Source: JAWPMV01 sp038527215
GTDB taxonomy: Bacteria > Bacteroidota > Bacteroidia > J057
Reading direction: 5' to 3'
DNA: 35,966 nt
Assembly (NCBI GenBank): GCA_038527215.1
Contig: JBCBGC010000084.1
Location: 1-35,966, forward strand
Shown here: positions 1 to 7,752 of the stretch, one piece after another
Layout: each line of letters opens with the position of its first letter
Position numbering within the stretch: the first letter of the stretch is position 1
Notes under the pieces: generated by a model
Told to the model about the DNA's origin: nothing
Database searches by the model: none
Seen by the model: the letters and a program-made list of their open reading frames with translations, nothing else
Made by a program: the position numbers and the translations under genes

Positions 1-220
1 TTTTAGACATGCTACCCAGCTGATTTCTTTTCTGGCCGATCATAATCGGACCTACTTTAAGGACCTGGGGCTGAAAATGCTTCAGCAGACCCGGTTCCAA
101 CAAGATGCAACGGAAAGTCAGGAAAGAATCCTGCGGTTGTTACATCCCCCTCAATCTCCTCTGCGTATCCCCTTTTTTTCCCGCCGCAAAGCCCGCCCTT
201 CCTCTTTACCGGTGAAATAG
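1..220 (+). CDS. 3' end of an unidentified protein (partial)
   Basis: An open frame runs from the left edge (codons begin at base 2) to a TAG at 218-220, giving 72 residues with normal codon use. The visible part has a helix-like stretch (LISFLADHNRTYFKDLGLK) and a basic, proline-rich tail ending RRKARPSSLPVK. It lies 55 bases upstream of the glycosyltransferase gene on the same strand, so the two may be co-transcribed. I do not recognise the family; a cell-envelope enzyme would fit the neighbour but that is only a guess from context. The start and most of the gene lie outside the window. Confidence 0.6.
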   Translation, partial: FRHATQLISFLADHNRTYFKDLGLKMLQQTRFQQDATESQERILRLLHPPQSPLRIPFFSRRKARPSSLPVK

Positions 221-275
221 GTCTTTCAGACGGGACCTATCCCTGAAGTCAGTAGGTTTTTCGTAATTTTCTCCG

Positions 276-1661
276 GTGAAATCCACCCTCTCAAGGTTTC
301 AATGGTCACAGCTTGCCTGGTTGGCGTTGGCTATACTCTTCGTTTTCGGGATATGGCCTGCCCTGAGCTATCCCCTCTACTGGGATGAATTAGGCGTATA
401 TGGACCGGGGGTGCTGCATCTGGTTGATCAGGGAATAGGCTTGCTTCCTTCAGCCATGCCTCCTGAGTTATCCCGGGGGCATCCTTTGGGCTTTTATGCC
501 CTGGCAGCAACCTGGATTTCAGTGAGTGGATGGTCGCTCTTCTCTTTTCATTTATTTGCGCTCGTCATCACGCTGGGGCTGGGCTGGGCGCTTTTTTCCC
601 TCTGCCGACAGCAGATGTCTGACGTAGCAGCCTTGCTGTGCAGCACGGCTTTTTTGATGATGCCGGCGATCCGTGCCCAGGCCACCCTGGTCTTGCCAGA
701 GATGTTCCTGGCCGCTTGTACCCTGCTGGCTCTGCATGCTTTTTACCAGCAAAAGTGGGGACCATATATCTTGTGGACAGTTATTGCTATGCAGGTCAAA
801 GAAACCGCTATCCTCATTCCCCTGGCCGCGCTCACCTATATATTATTTGCGGTGCGTCGCTACCGCTGGAAGGCCTGGGGGTTCACCCTGCTGCCTATCC
901 TTAGCCTGCTCCTTTTCTTTGGCATCCAACGCATGCAGCATGGGTGGTTCTTTTTCCCTTATCACATGGAGCTGATTACCTGGAGTTGGGCAGGGATCTG
1001 GGCGAAATTTCTGAAGGGCCTGTATTTCATCACCCTTGACCAGGGGAGAGGCATGATCAGTGCCATGATGCTGGTGGCTTTTTTCCTTTACCTGTACCGA
1101 AGGGAGGGGAAATGGAAGGAAATGCGCACCTCCTTTGGCTTTTTGCTGCTGATCTACGGAGGAGGCTTGCTGGCTTTCAGCTCGCTCAATGTGTATATGG
1201 ACCGCTATCTGCTTTCCGCCCTGGGGATCTTGGCTATCTTTTGGGGCTGGTCGCTGGATGTTTATGGGAAAGGCGAGTCATTCTGGAAATGGGGCTTCCT
1301 CTTCGTGCCCTTATTATTCCTGTTCTGGCCGAACAAGCAGGCCTTTCACTATGACGTAGACCCTAATTATGCAGATGCGGTTTTGGTCCAACAGAAAGCA
1401 GCCGCCTATCTGGAACATGAACTTACGGCCGGGGATACTCTATATACCAATTTCCCTTTATATGGCGCCATGCTGGATCCCCGATATGGCTATGTGCAAG
1501 ACACCGTAGCCTTTCAAATGGTTACCCGCTATGATACAAACCTACAATGGGCGGCTACTTGTTTGCCGCCTCATTGGGGAGAGGACGTGCAGCCAAAAGG
1601 CGAACTCCGCAAAGCCCTTATCCAGGGACAGGCGCGCGTAAAGATTTATGTAAAGGAGTAA
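276..1661 (+). CDS. GT-C glycosyltransferase, family 39/ArnT-like membrane protein
   Basis: The 461-residue product is a polytopic inner-membrane protein with about ten hydrophobic segments. After the first membrane segment comes an acidic loop motif WDE at residues 36-38, and further on RGHPLGFYAL and VKETAILIP. This layout (acidic pair in the first periplasmic loop, HP-L-Y motif, conserved Lys before a later helix) is that of dolichyl/undecaprenyl-phosphate-sugar dependent transferases of family GT39 and relatives, which move a sugar from a lipid carrier to a protein or lipid on the outer face of the membrane. The acceptor cannot be read from the sequence. The start is GTG at 276; no better in-frame ATG lies before the first membrane segment. 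The stop is 3 bases from the stop of the convergent lipoprotein gene, with no obvious terminator between them. Confidence 0.75.
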   Translation: MKSTLSRFQWSQLAWLALAILFVFGIWPALSYPLYWDELGVYGPGVLHLVDQGIGLLPSAMPPELSRGHPLGFYALAATWISVSGWSLFSFHLFALVITLGLGWALFSLCRQQMSDVAALLCSTAFLMMPAIRAQATLVLPEMFLAACTLLALHAFYQQKWGPYILWTVIAMQVKETAILIPLAALTYILFAVRRYRWKAWGFTLLPILSLLLFFGIQRMQHGWFFFPYHMELITWSWAGIWAKFLKGLYFITLDQGRGMISAMMLVAFFLYLYRREGKWKEMRTSFGFLLLIYGGGLLAFSSLNVYMDRYLLSALGILAIFWGWSLDVYGKGESFWKWGFLFVPLLFLFWPNKQAFHYDVDPNYADAVLVQQKAAAYLEHELTAGDTLYTNFPLYGAMLDPRYGYVQDTVAFQMVTRYDTNLQWAATCLPPHWGEDVQPKGELRKALIQGQARVKIYVKE

Positions 1662-1664
1662 CCC

Positions 1665-2135
1665 CTATTTGAACATTTGGCGGAGCTTGAACATCACCAG
1701 GGCCTTTTCCAGCTTGCCTAGCTTATACTCTCCATCCTCCATCATTTGCAAAGTTTGAGGCACAGTGCGTAGCAGCTTTTTGGCGTAGGGTTTTTGAGTA
1801 GCCTGTCCAAGGATTCTGAATTTCTGGGCAGCATTCAGGTTTTTTTGCCAAGTAGTAAGTTCCGCCACCACCATATCCAGAGACGCCTCGTTTTGCTTAG
1901 AGAATTTGTCCAAAAAGCGATAGGTCTTTACGGGACTGGGCTGTTGCAAAGCTTCGTCCAGGACGGTGGCCATGATCTCAGCCAGTCGGTCGAATTTCTC
2001 GGCTGGCTTCATGGCGGATTGGGCCAGGAAGTCCATATTGCTACGATGGACTTTGAGTTGCTTTCCCATGCGACATCCACTTAGTACAAGTAGGGCACAC
2101 AGGCTGTATAGAAGGATACCTTTGGTCGGATTCAT
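1665..2135 (-). CDS. Small lipoprotein of unknown function
   Basis: The 156-residue product begins with a short basic stretch, a hydrophobic segment and a lipobox (LVLSGC, Cys at residue 21), so it should be exported and lipidated. The mature part is helical and charged, rich in Lys, Gln and Leu (for example ATVLDEALQQPSPVKTYRF), without Cys or a recognisable enzymatic motif. I know no family name for it. It is transcribed towards the glycosyltransferase gene and away from ileS, as a single gene. The ATG at 2133-2135 places the signal sequence exactly at the N-terminus, which supports this start. Confidence 0.65.
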   Translation of the reverse strand: MNPTKGILLYSLCALLVLSGCRMGKQLKVHRSNMDFLAQSAMKPAEKFDRLAEIMATVLDEALQQPSPVKTYRFLDKFSKQNEASLDMVVAELTTWQKNLNAAQKFRILGQATQKPYAKKLLRTVPQTLQMMEDGEYKLGKLEKALVMFKLRQMFK

Positions 2136-2452
2136 GTTCAGTCAATTTGGGTCGAAATAGCTTCCGGAATATTTGATCATTCCCGTCTTCCTAAAAGTAA
2201 CGAAAAAAGCTTGGGGTTTATGTCAAAAGCCCGGTGGCCTTGCTATCCCATTAGGCTTGGGGCGCTTCCCTTTTTCTTTGGCTAAACCCTTCATTTTCTT
2301 TTCCTTCCCACCCCTGAAAAGCCCCCGATATTTTTTTATATTTGCAGCCTGATTTTAGCATGCAGGAATCGTTCTTTTGGCCCGGTTTTTCCCAGTAGGT
2401 AAACCAAGCCGGAAGATTCCCGTATTTCAAACATCTTCATATCAATTTTTTC
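2136..2452. other. 317-base divergent intergenic region before ileS
   Basis: This gap separates the minus-strand lipoprotein gene from ileS. No open frame with coding character, tRNA or strong hairpin was seen. It must hold the promoters of both genes. A TATATTTG -7 box for ileS is at 2337-2344. On the minus strand a weaker TACTTTTA lies near the lipoprotein gene without a well spaced TTG. No T-box-like or other amino-acid sensing leader was recognised. Confidence 0.5.
2337..2344 (+). promoter_or_regulatory. Candidate -7 box of the ileS promoter
   Basis: TATATTTG matches the Bacteroidota -7 consensus TAnnTTTG. No TTG stands 17-19 bases upstream, so the -33 element is weak or absent. It would give a leader of about 100 bases to the ileS ATG at 2453. 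Confidence 0.45.
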
Positions 2453-5400
2453 ATGTCCAGAAGATATCCCGAATTTAAGAAGCTCTCACTGCCTGAGATA
2501 GATCAGGAGGTATTATCATGGTGGAACACAGAAAATACCTTTGAAGAGAGCATTATTATCCGGGAAGGACAGCCTTCCTTCACCTTCTATGAAGGACCCC
2601 CATCGGCCAATGGCATGCCAGGCATCCACCACGTGCTGGCTCGAACCATTAAAGACATTTTTTGTCGCTATAAAACGCTTACCGGTTTTCAGGTCAAGCG
2701 AAAAGGCGGCTGGGACACCCATGGCTTGCCGGTAGAATTACAGGTAGAAAAAAGGCTGGGGATCAAAAAAGATGACATCGGCAAGACCATCTCGGTCAAA
2801 GATTATAACGCGGCTTGCCGGACCGATGTCCTCAAGTTTAAGGACGTTTGGGATGACCTCACCGTCAAAATGGGCTACTGGGTTGATCTCGATAACCCTT
2901 ATGTCACCTTTGAAAACAACTACATAGAATCTGTCTGGCATCTGCTTAAGCGGCTATGGGACAAAGATTTGTTGTACAAAGGATTTACGATCCAGCCCTA
3001 CTCACCTGCGGCTGGAACCGGACTGAGTTCCCATGAGCTCAATATGCCGGGTACGTATAAAATGATCAAGGATACTTCGGTTACGGCTCAGTTTCGGCTA
3101 GTGGACCGGGAGGATGAGTACATCCTGGCCTGGACGACTACGCCCTGGACCCTGCCTTCCAATACTGCCCTGGCGGTAGGGAAGCGGATCACTTACGTGC
3201 GGGTTCGCACCTTTAATCCGTATACCCACCAGCCTCAGACCATCATCCTGGCCAAAGACCTGATGGGCAAATACCTCCCGGAGGCAGGCGGAGAAGCTTC
3301 CCTGGATGATTATCAGGCGGGAGATAAAGTGGTCCCCTGGCAGGTGGTAGAAGAACTGAAAGGCGCTGATCTGGTAGGTTTGCGCTATGAGCAATTGCTG
3401 CCTTACGTGCAGCCGGATGGAGATGCTTTTCGGGTGATCCACGGGGACTTCGTATCCACTGAAGATGGGACGGGCATCGTCCACATCGCTCCGACCTTTG
3501 GTTCGGATGACTTTTTTGTCGCTAAACAAAACAACATCCCGCCCCTCATGGTCGCGGATGAAGATGGCAATATGGGCCCCCTGGTCGATAAGCAGGGGCG
3601 CTTCGTGAAAGAGGTGACCGACTTTGCTGGTCGCTACGTCAAAGACTATGGGCAGGTGGAGGAGCGAACCACCGACGTGGACATCGCCATCAAACTGAAA
3701 ACCGAAAACAAAGCCTTCAAGGTTGAGAAATACGAGCACAGTTATCCGCACTGCTGGCGGACGGACCGTCCGGTGCTCTATTATCCGCTGGACTCCTGGT
3801 TTATCAAAACCACGGCGGTAAAAGATAAACTGATCGGCATCAATAACCAGATCAACTGGAAACCGGCTTCCACCGGCACCGGTCGCTTTGGGAACTGGCT
3901 GGAAAATCTGGTGGACTGGAACTTGTCCCGCTCCCGCTATTGGGGCGTGCCCTTGCCTGTCTGGTCAACAGAGGATGGGAAGGAACGCACCTGTATTGGC
4001 TCAGTAGAAGAACTGAAGGGAGAAGCTGAAAAATCGGTAGCCGCTGGCCTGATGACCGAGGCGACTGCCGCAGCCTTTTTTGCCGAATTAGACCTGCATA
4101 AACCAGGCGTAGATGAACTGGTGCTGATGAGCGAAAGCGGGCAGCCGATGACCCGGGAAACCGACCTGATCGACGTGTGGTTTGATTCAGGAGCCATGCC
4201 TTTTGCCCAGTGGCATTATCCTTTTGAAAACCAGGAGGTATTCAAAAGCAGCTTCCCCGCTGATTTTATCTCAGAAGGGGTAGATCAGACCCGGGGATGG
4301 TTCTTTACGCTGCATGCCATCGCTGTCATGCTGGAAGACAGCCCCGCCTTTAAGAACGTGATCTCTACCGGATTGCTGCTGGACAAAGACGGACGTAAGA
4401 TGTCCAAGCGGATCGGCAATGTAGTAGACCCCTTTGAAACCCTGGCTACCTACGGAGCGGATGCTACCCGCTGGTATATGATCAGCAATTCTCAGCCTTG
4501 GGATAACCTGAAATTTGACATTGCCGGGGTGCAGGAAGTACAGCGAAAATTCTTCGGCACCCTGTTCAATACCTATAACTTCTTTGCCTTGTACGCCAAT
4601 ATCACCGGCTATGAGCAAGGCAAAGCCACCACCTCAACGGAAAAGCAGGAACTGGACCAGTGGATCCTGTCGGTGCTGCACAGCCTGATGAAGGACGTGA
4701 AAGGCTTCATGGATGACTATGAACCAACCCGCGCCGTACGGGCCATCGATCGTTTTGTCAACGAGCAGTTATCCAACTGGTACGTAAGGCTTTCCCGTCG
4801 CCGTTTCTGGGATGGAGATGCCGCTGCATTTGATACGCTTTATCAGTGTCTGGAAGCGGTTTCTGTCCTGATGAGTCCCTTTGCTCCCTTCTTTTCGGAG
4901 AAGTTGTACCGGGCTTTGACGGCTGGCGAAAAAATGGCCAGTGTGCACCATGAACTGTACCCAGTTTGGCATGAAGAGCTGATCGACCTGGAAGCAGAAC
5001 GGCGCATGGATATGGCTCAAAAAGTTACCTCATTGATTCTCAGTCTCCGGCGTAAGGAAAAACTGAAAGTGCGTCAACCGCTGGCCAAAGCGATGGTCGC
5101 CATCATGGATCCTTCTTTGGGAGAAAACGCGTTGCAAAAGGTTCGTGATTTAATTGCAAATGAGGTGAATATGAAAGATATTGAATATATTACTGAAGAT
5201 AATGAGCTGCTAGTAAAGAAGGTGAAGCCTAATTTCCGTTCTTTAGGTCCTAAAGTAGGACCGTTGATTAAACAGATCGGGCCCGCCTTGGCTAAGCTCA
5301 CTCAAAGCGATATCAAAGCATTCGAACGTGATGGAGCCTTATCTCTGGATCTTTCCGGAGAGGCCATCTCTTTATCGAGAGAAGACGTCGAAGTATTGAG

Positions 5401-5740
5401 TGAAGACATACCAGGCTGGTCAGTGGCTTCAGATGGGGTATTTACTGTCGCATTAGATATTACGCTTACCCAAACACTACAGCAGGAAGGAATAGCCCGG
5501 GAATTTATCAACCGGATTCAAAATCTCCGGAAATCGAAGGGCTTTGACGTAACCGACCGCATAGAGATTGCTATATCCCTAAATGAGGGATGGAACGATG
5601 CGGTCAACGCCTATGCCGACTATATCTGTAAAGAAACTTTAGGGGAGAAACTGGCATTGGTGGAGGAGACGGGTACTGATGAAATAGATATTAACGGGGT
5701 ACTGGGAACCATTTCCCTTACCCGATTGGCCCTTGCTTAA
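2453..5740 (+). CDS. ileS: Isoleucyl-tRNA synthetase
   Basis: Cytoplasmic class I aminoacyl-tRNA synthetase that charges tRNA-Ile and edits mischarged valine. The 1095-residue length suits the long form of the family. The ATP-binding signature region reads GPPSANGMPGIHH (residues 48-60), so the usual HIGH tetrapeptide appears as GIHH. The KMSKS loop is KMSKR at residues 649-653, inside DKDGRKMSKRIGNVVDP. The editing domain with AWTTTPWTLPSN follows the first half of the catalytic fold, and an anticodon-binding region with a C-terminal extension completes the protein. The ATG at 2453 gives the expected MSRRYPEFKKL start. A dksA-like gene follows after 28 bases, so the two may be co-transcribed. 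Confidence 0.97.
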   Translation: MSRRYPEFKKLSLPEIDQEVLSWWNTENTFEESIIIREGQPSFTFYEGPPSANGMPGIHHVLARTIKDIFCRYKTLTGFQVKRKGGWDTHGLPVELQVEKRLGIKKDDIGKTISVKDYNAACRTDVLKFKDVWDDLTVKMGYWVDLDNPYVTFENNYIESVWHLLKRLWDKDLLYKGFTIQPYSPAAGTGLSSHELNMPGTYKMIKDTSVTAQFRLVDREDEYILAWTTTPWTLPSNTALAVGKRITYVRVRTFNPYTHQPQTIILAKDLMGKYLPEAGGEASLDDYQAGDKVVPWQVVEELKGADLVGLRYEQLLPYVQPDGDAFRVIHGDFVSTEDGTGIVHIAPTFGSDDFFVAKQNNIPPLMVADEDGNMGPLVDKQGRFVKEVTDFAGRYVKDYGQVEERTTDVDIAIKLKTENKAFKVEKYEHSYPHCWRTDRPVLYYPLDSWFIKTTAVKDKLIGINNQINWKPASTGTGRFGNWLENLVDWNLSRSRYWGVPLPVWSTEDGKERTCIGSVEELKGEAEKSVAAGLMTEATAAAFFAELDLHKPGVDELVLMSESGQPMTRETDLIDVWFDSGAMPFAQWHYPFENQEVFKSSFPADFISEGVDQTRGWFFTLHAIAVMLEDSPAFKNVISTGLLLDKDGRKMSKRIGNVVDPFETLATYGADATRWYMISNSQPWDNLKFDIAGVQEVQRKFFGTLFNTYNFFALYANITGYEQGKATTSTEKQELDQWILSVLHSLMKDVKGFMDDYEPTRAVRAIDRFVNEQLSNWYVRLSRRRFWDGDAAAFDTLYQCLEAVSVLMSPFAPFFSEKLYRALTAGEKMASVHHELYPVWHEELIDLEAERRMDMAQKVTSLILSLRRKEKLKVRQPLAKAMVAIMDPSLGENALQKVRDLIANEVNMKDIEYITEDNELLVKKVKPNFRSLGPKVGPLIKQIGPALAKLTQSDIKAFERDGALSLDLSGEAISLSREDVEVLSEDIPGWSVASDGVFTVALDITLTQTLQQEGIAREFINRIQNLRKSKGFDVTDRIEIAISLNEGWNDAVNAYADYICKETLGEKLALVEETGTDEIDINGVLGTISLTRLALA

Positions 5741-5768
5741 CCGGTCTTTGTTTTTAATTAGCGAGAAA

Positions 5769-6170
5769 ATGGAAAAAGCTAAAGCGAGCGAAAAGAAGTT
5801 TTACAGCAAAGCAGAATTGGAAGAGTTCCGCCAGATCATCATGGCGAAATTAGAAGATGCCAGCAACGAACATAAGCACCTGGCAGAAAGCCTACGGGAG
5901 TTCAGTGGGAATTCTGCCGATAGCATCAACTTCACCGAGTACGGCAACGAAAGTAGAGAAAAAGAGCAAGTCGAAATATTGATGGCTCGTCAAGCAAAAT
6001 TTGTCGACAAATTGGAGAAGGCTTTGATCCGTATCGAAAACGGTACGTATGGCGTATGCCGCATCTCCGGAGAACTCATCCCTAAAGATAGACTGAAAGT
6101 CGTGCCACATGCGACGACGACAGTTGCTGCGAAACTTAACCAAAATTCGAACCGGCCTTTTGGCAGATAA
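5769..6170 (+). CDS. TraR/DksA-family regulator with degenerate zinc finger
   Basis: The 133-residue product starts at ATG 5769 (MEKAKASEKKF); a TTG at 5733 inside the ileS end is a less likely start. The first two thirds are a charged coiled coil typical of DksA-like proteins, which enter the RNA polymerase secondary channel. The C-terminal part (GTYGVCRISGELIPKDRLK then VPHATTTVAAK) lines up with the DksA/TraR zinc finger but keeps only one of the four cysteines; from memory this is usual in Bacteroidota members of the family. It lies between ileS and lspA, a typical order in this phylum. Likely role: transcription control linked to growth state; direct targets unknown. Confidence 0.85.
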   Translation: MEKAKASEKKFYSKAELEEFRQIIMAKLEDASNEHKHLAESLREFSGNSADSINFTEYGNESREKEQVEILMARQAKFVDKLEKALIRIENGTYGVCRISGELIPKDRLKVVPHATTTVAAKLNQNSNRPFGR

Positions 6171-6180
6171 AAACATTCCC

Positions 6181-6963
6181 TTGAAAGACGCGCGTAAATT
6201 TTTCCTGATTGCAGGAGCGGTGGTTTTACTTGACCAGATCGTCAAAGTAGTGGTCAAGTTGAATATGCAGATGGGAGTAGCAGGACAGATACGCGTTCTG
6301 GGAGACTTCTTTAAGATACATTTCATCGAGAATCCCGGCGCGGCCTTCGGCCTGACCATCTCCAAACTGGTGAATACCGTGGGGCTGGACATGTCCGAAT
6401 CCACCGGGAAACTCATTCTTTCGATCTTTTCCCTGCTGGCAGTGATAGCTATTGGTTATGTGCTGTATCGCATTTCAACCCACAAGTCTCCTTTGCCCTA
6501 TTATGTGGCGCTGATCTTTGGCGGAGCCTTGGGGAATATCATTGATCGAACCTTCTACGGGGTCTTTTTTTCCGATATGAATTACTACGACGGCGGTCTG
6601 TTTTTCGGGCGCGTGGTAGACATGTTCTATCTGGATATTGGAGACTTGCCGCTTCCTGAGTTTATGGGAGGCGGAACCTATCATCTCTGGCCGATTTTCA
6701 ACATTGCCGATGCCGCTATTTCTATCGGGATCGTGGTATTGTTGATCTTCCAGGGACGATTTTTCAAAATGGATGAAAAAGCCCGGGAGGCAGAAAAAAA
6801 TACCCCTGAGGCCACGGCATCCCCCGAAACCCCAAAGGAGGAAAGTGGTGCTGATGAGCGCCCGTCTGAAGCGCCTTCAGCGGAAAAAACCGAAACAGTT
6901 AGTCCATTAGAATCTACTTCTCCCACCGAAGAGGTGGAAGATGAAAGCAATGCCCCTGCGTAA
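6181..6963 (+). CDS. lspA: Signal peptidase II (first of two tandem paralogues)
   Basis: Inner-membrane aspartyl protease that removes the signal peptide from diacylglyceryl-prolipoproteins. Counting from the TTG at 6181, the motifs are LDQIVK (16-22), the loop ENPGAAFG (50-57), GNIIDR with catalytic Asp122 and FNIAD with catalytic Asp177, among four membrane helices. The TTG start 10 bases after the dksA-like stop gives KDARKFFLIAG just before helix 1, as in the family; the alternative ATG at 6109 would overlap the previous gene by 62 bases and add an unusual basic tail. After the last helix a soluble tail of about 65 residues, rich in Glu, Pro, Ser and Thr, extends beyond the normal family length. 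A second paralogue follows 47 bases downstream. Confidence 0.9.
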   Translation: MKDARKFFLIAGAVVLLDQIVKVVVKLNMQMGVAGQIRVLGDFFKIHFIENPGAAFGLTISKLVNTVGLDMSESTGKLILSIFSLLAVIAIGYVLYRISTHKSPLPYYVALIFGGALGNIIDRTFYGVFFSDMNYYDGGLFFGRVVDMFYLDIGDLPLPEFMGGGTYHLWPIFNIADAAISIGIVVLLIFQGRFFKMDEKAREAEKNTPEATASPETPKEESGADERPSEAPSAEKTETVSPLESTSPTEEVEDESNAPA

Positions 6964-7010
6964 TTGCTTTTTTATTACTTAAAGAGGAACGCCTAACCCA
7001 CATAATCCGT

Positions 7011-7661
7011 ATGTCTATGGAAAGGCCTGATAGAATGAAACTTCGTTCTTATTTCCTCTTATCCTTTGCCATCGTATGTGTAGACCAGTTGACCAAGCTT
7101 GCGGTAAAAACCCGCATGAACCTGGGCGAAGAAGTTGAAGTCCTCGGCAAAGGCTTTAGTATCCTCTTTGCTGAAAATGACGGCTTCGCTTTTGGACTGA
7201 CCCTCAATAAAGTCTTTGGCCTGGTAGGCCTGTCCCTCAGCCCGGTAGCCGGTAAATTACTCCTGACTTTCTTTTCCTTTCTGGCCCTGATGGGCCTGGT
7301 GCTGGTGCTATATTATTACGCCCGCCATCAATCCTATCTTCCGCTATTTATTGCTTCCATCCTGGGTGGGGCTATGGGCAATATGATTGACCGGACCTTC
7401 TACGGGGTGTGGTTTGACCCGATCAATACCTATGCAGGCGGCATGTTTCAGGGTAGGGTGGTAGATATGTTTACGGTGGACCTGGGCCTCTTTGGAGGAC
7501 CCTCTCCCATTTTTAACCTGGCCGATGTGGCTATTTTTGTGGGGATCCTCGCTATTTTATTCTTTCAGGGGAAGTTTATGCGGCAACATAAGGAGCGGAC
7601 CCAACTTCCTGCAGAACAGGAAATGCCCAGCCCAGCACCAGATTCTTCCCTTACAGCCTAA
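7011..7661 (+). CDS. lspA: Signal peptidase II (second tandem paralogue)
   Basis: The 216-residue product is a full-length LspA with all key residues: VDQLTK (24-29), ENDGFAFG (55-62), GNMIDR with Asp127 and FNLAD with Asp172. It shares the distinctive stretch IDRTFYGV and the following Gly-rich GRVVDMF segment with the upstream copy, so the pair arose by duplication within this lineage or by an older duplication. Length is near normal, with a short polar tail. ATG at 7011 is used here; an in-frame ATG at 7035 (MKLRSYFLL) is closer to the family norm. Both copies look catalytically competent, so division of labour between lipoprotein classes or dose effect are both possible. Confidence 0.9.
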   Translation: MSMERPDRMKLRSYFLLSFAIVCVDQLTKLAVKTRMNLGEEVEVLGKGFSILFAENDGFAFGLTLNKVFGLVGLSLSPVAGKLLLTFFSFLALMGLVLVLYYYARHQSYLPLFIASILGGAMGNMIDRTFYGVWFDPINTYAGGMFQGRVVDMFTVDLGLFGGPSPIFNLADVAIFVGILAILFFQGKFMRQHKERTQLPAEQEMPSPAPDSSLTA

Positions 7662-7677
7662 TTCCTCCTATCCGGGG

Positions 7678-7707
7678 TTGATGTATAGGAAAAAATCCTT
7701 AATTTCA
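7678..7707 (+). promoter_or_regulatory. Weak candidate promoter for nuoF
   Basis: TTG at 7678-7680 and TAATTTCA at 7700-7707 are separated by 19 bases. The -7 box fits TAnnTTTG in TA and TTT but not the last G. It lies 45 bases before the nuoF ATG in the 91-base gap after lspA. Confidence 0.3.
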
Positions 7708-7752
7708 CTTACTACACAATTCAGTACCATCATTTAAAGTGGGTGCATCCCT

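Noticed and set aside
5733..5768. TTG start for the dksA-like gene at 5733
   Set aside because: It overlaps the ileS stop and adds residues unlike the family; the ATG at 5769 fits better.
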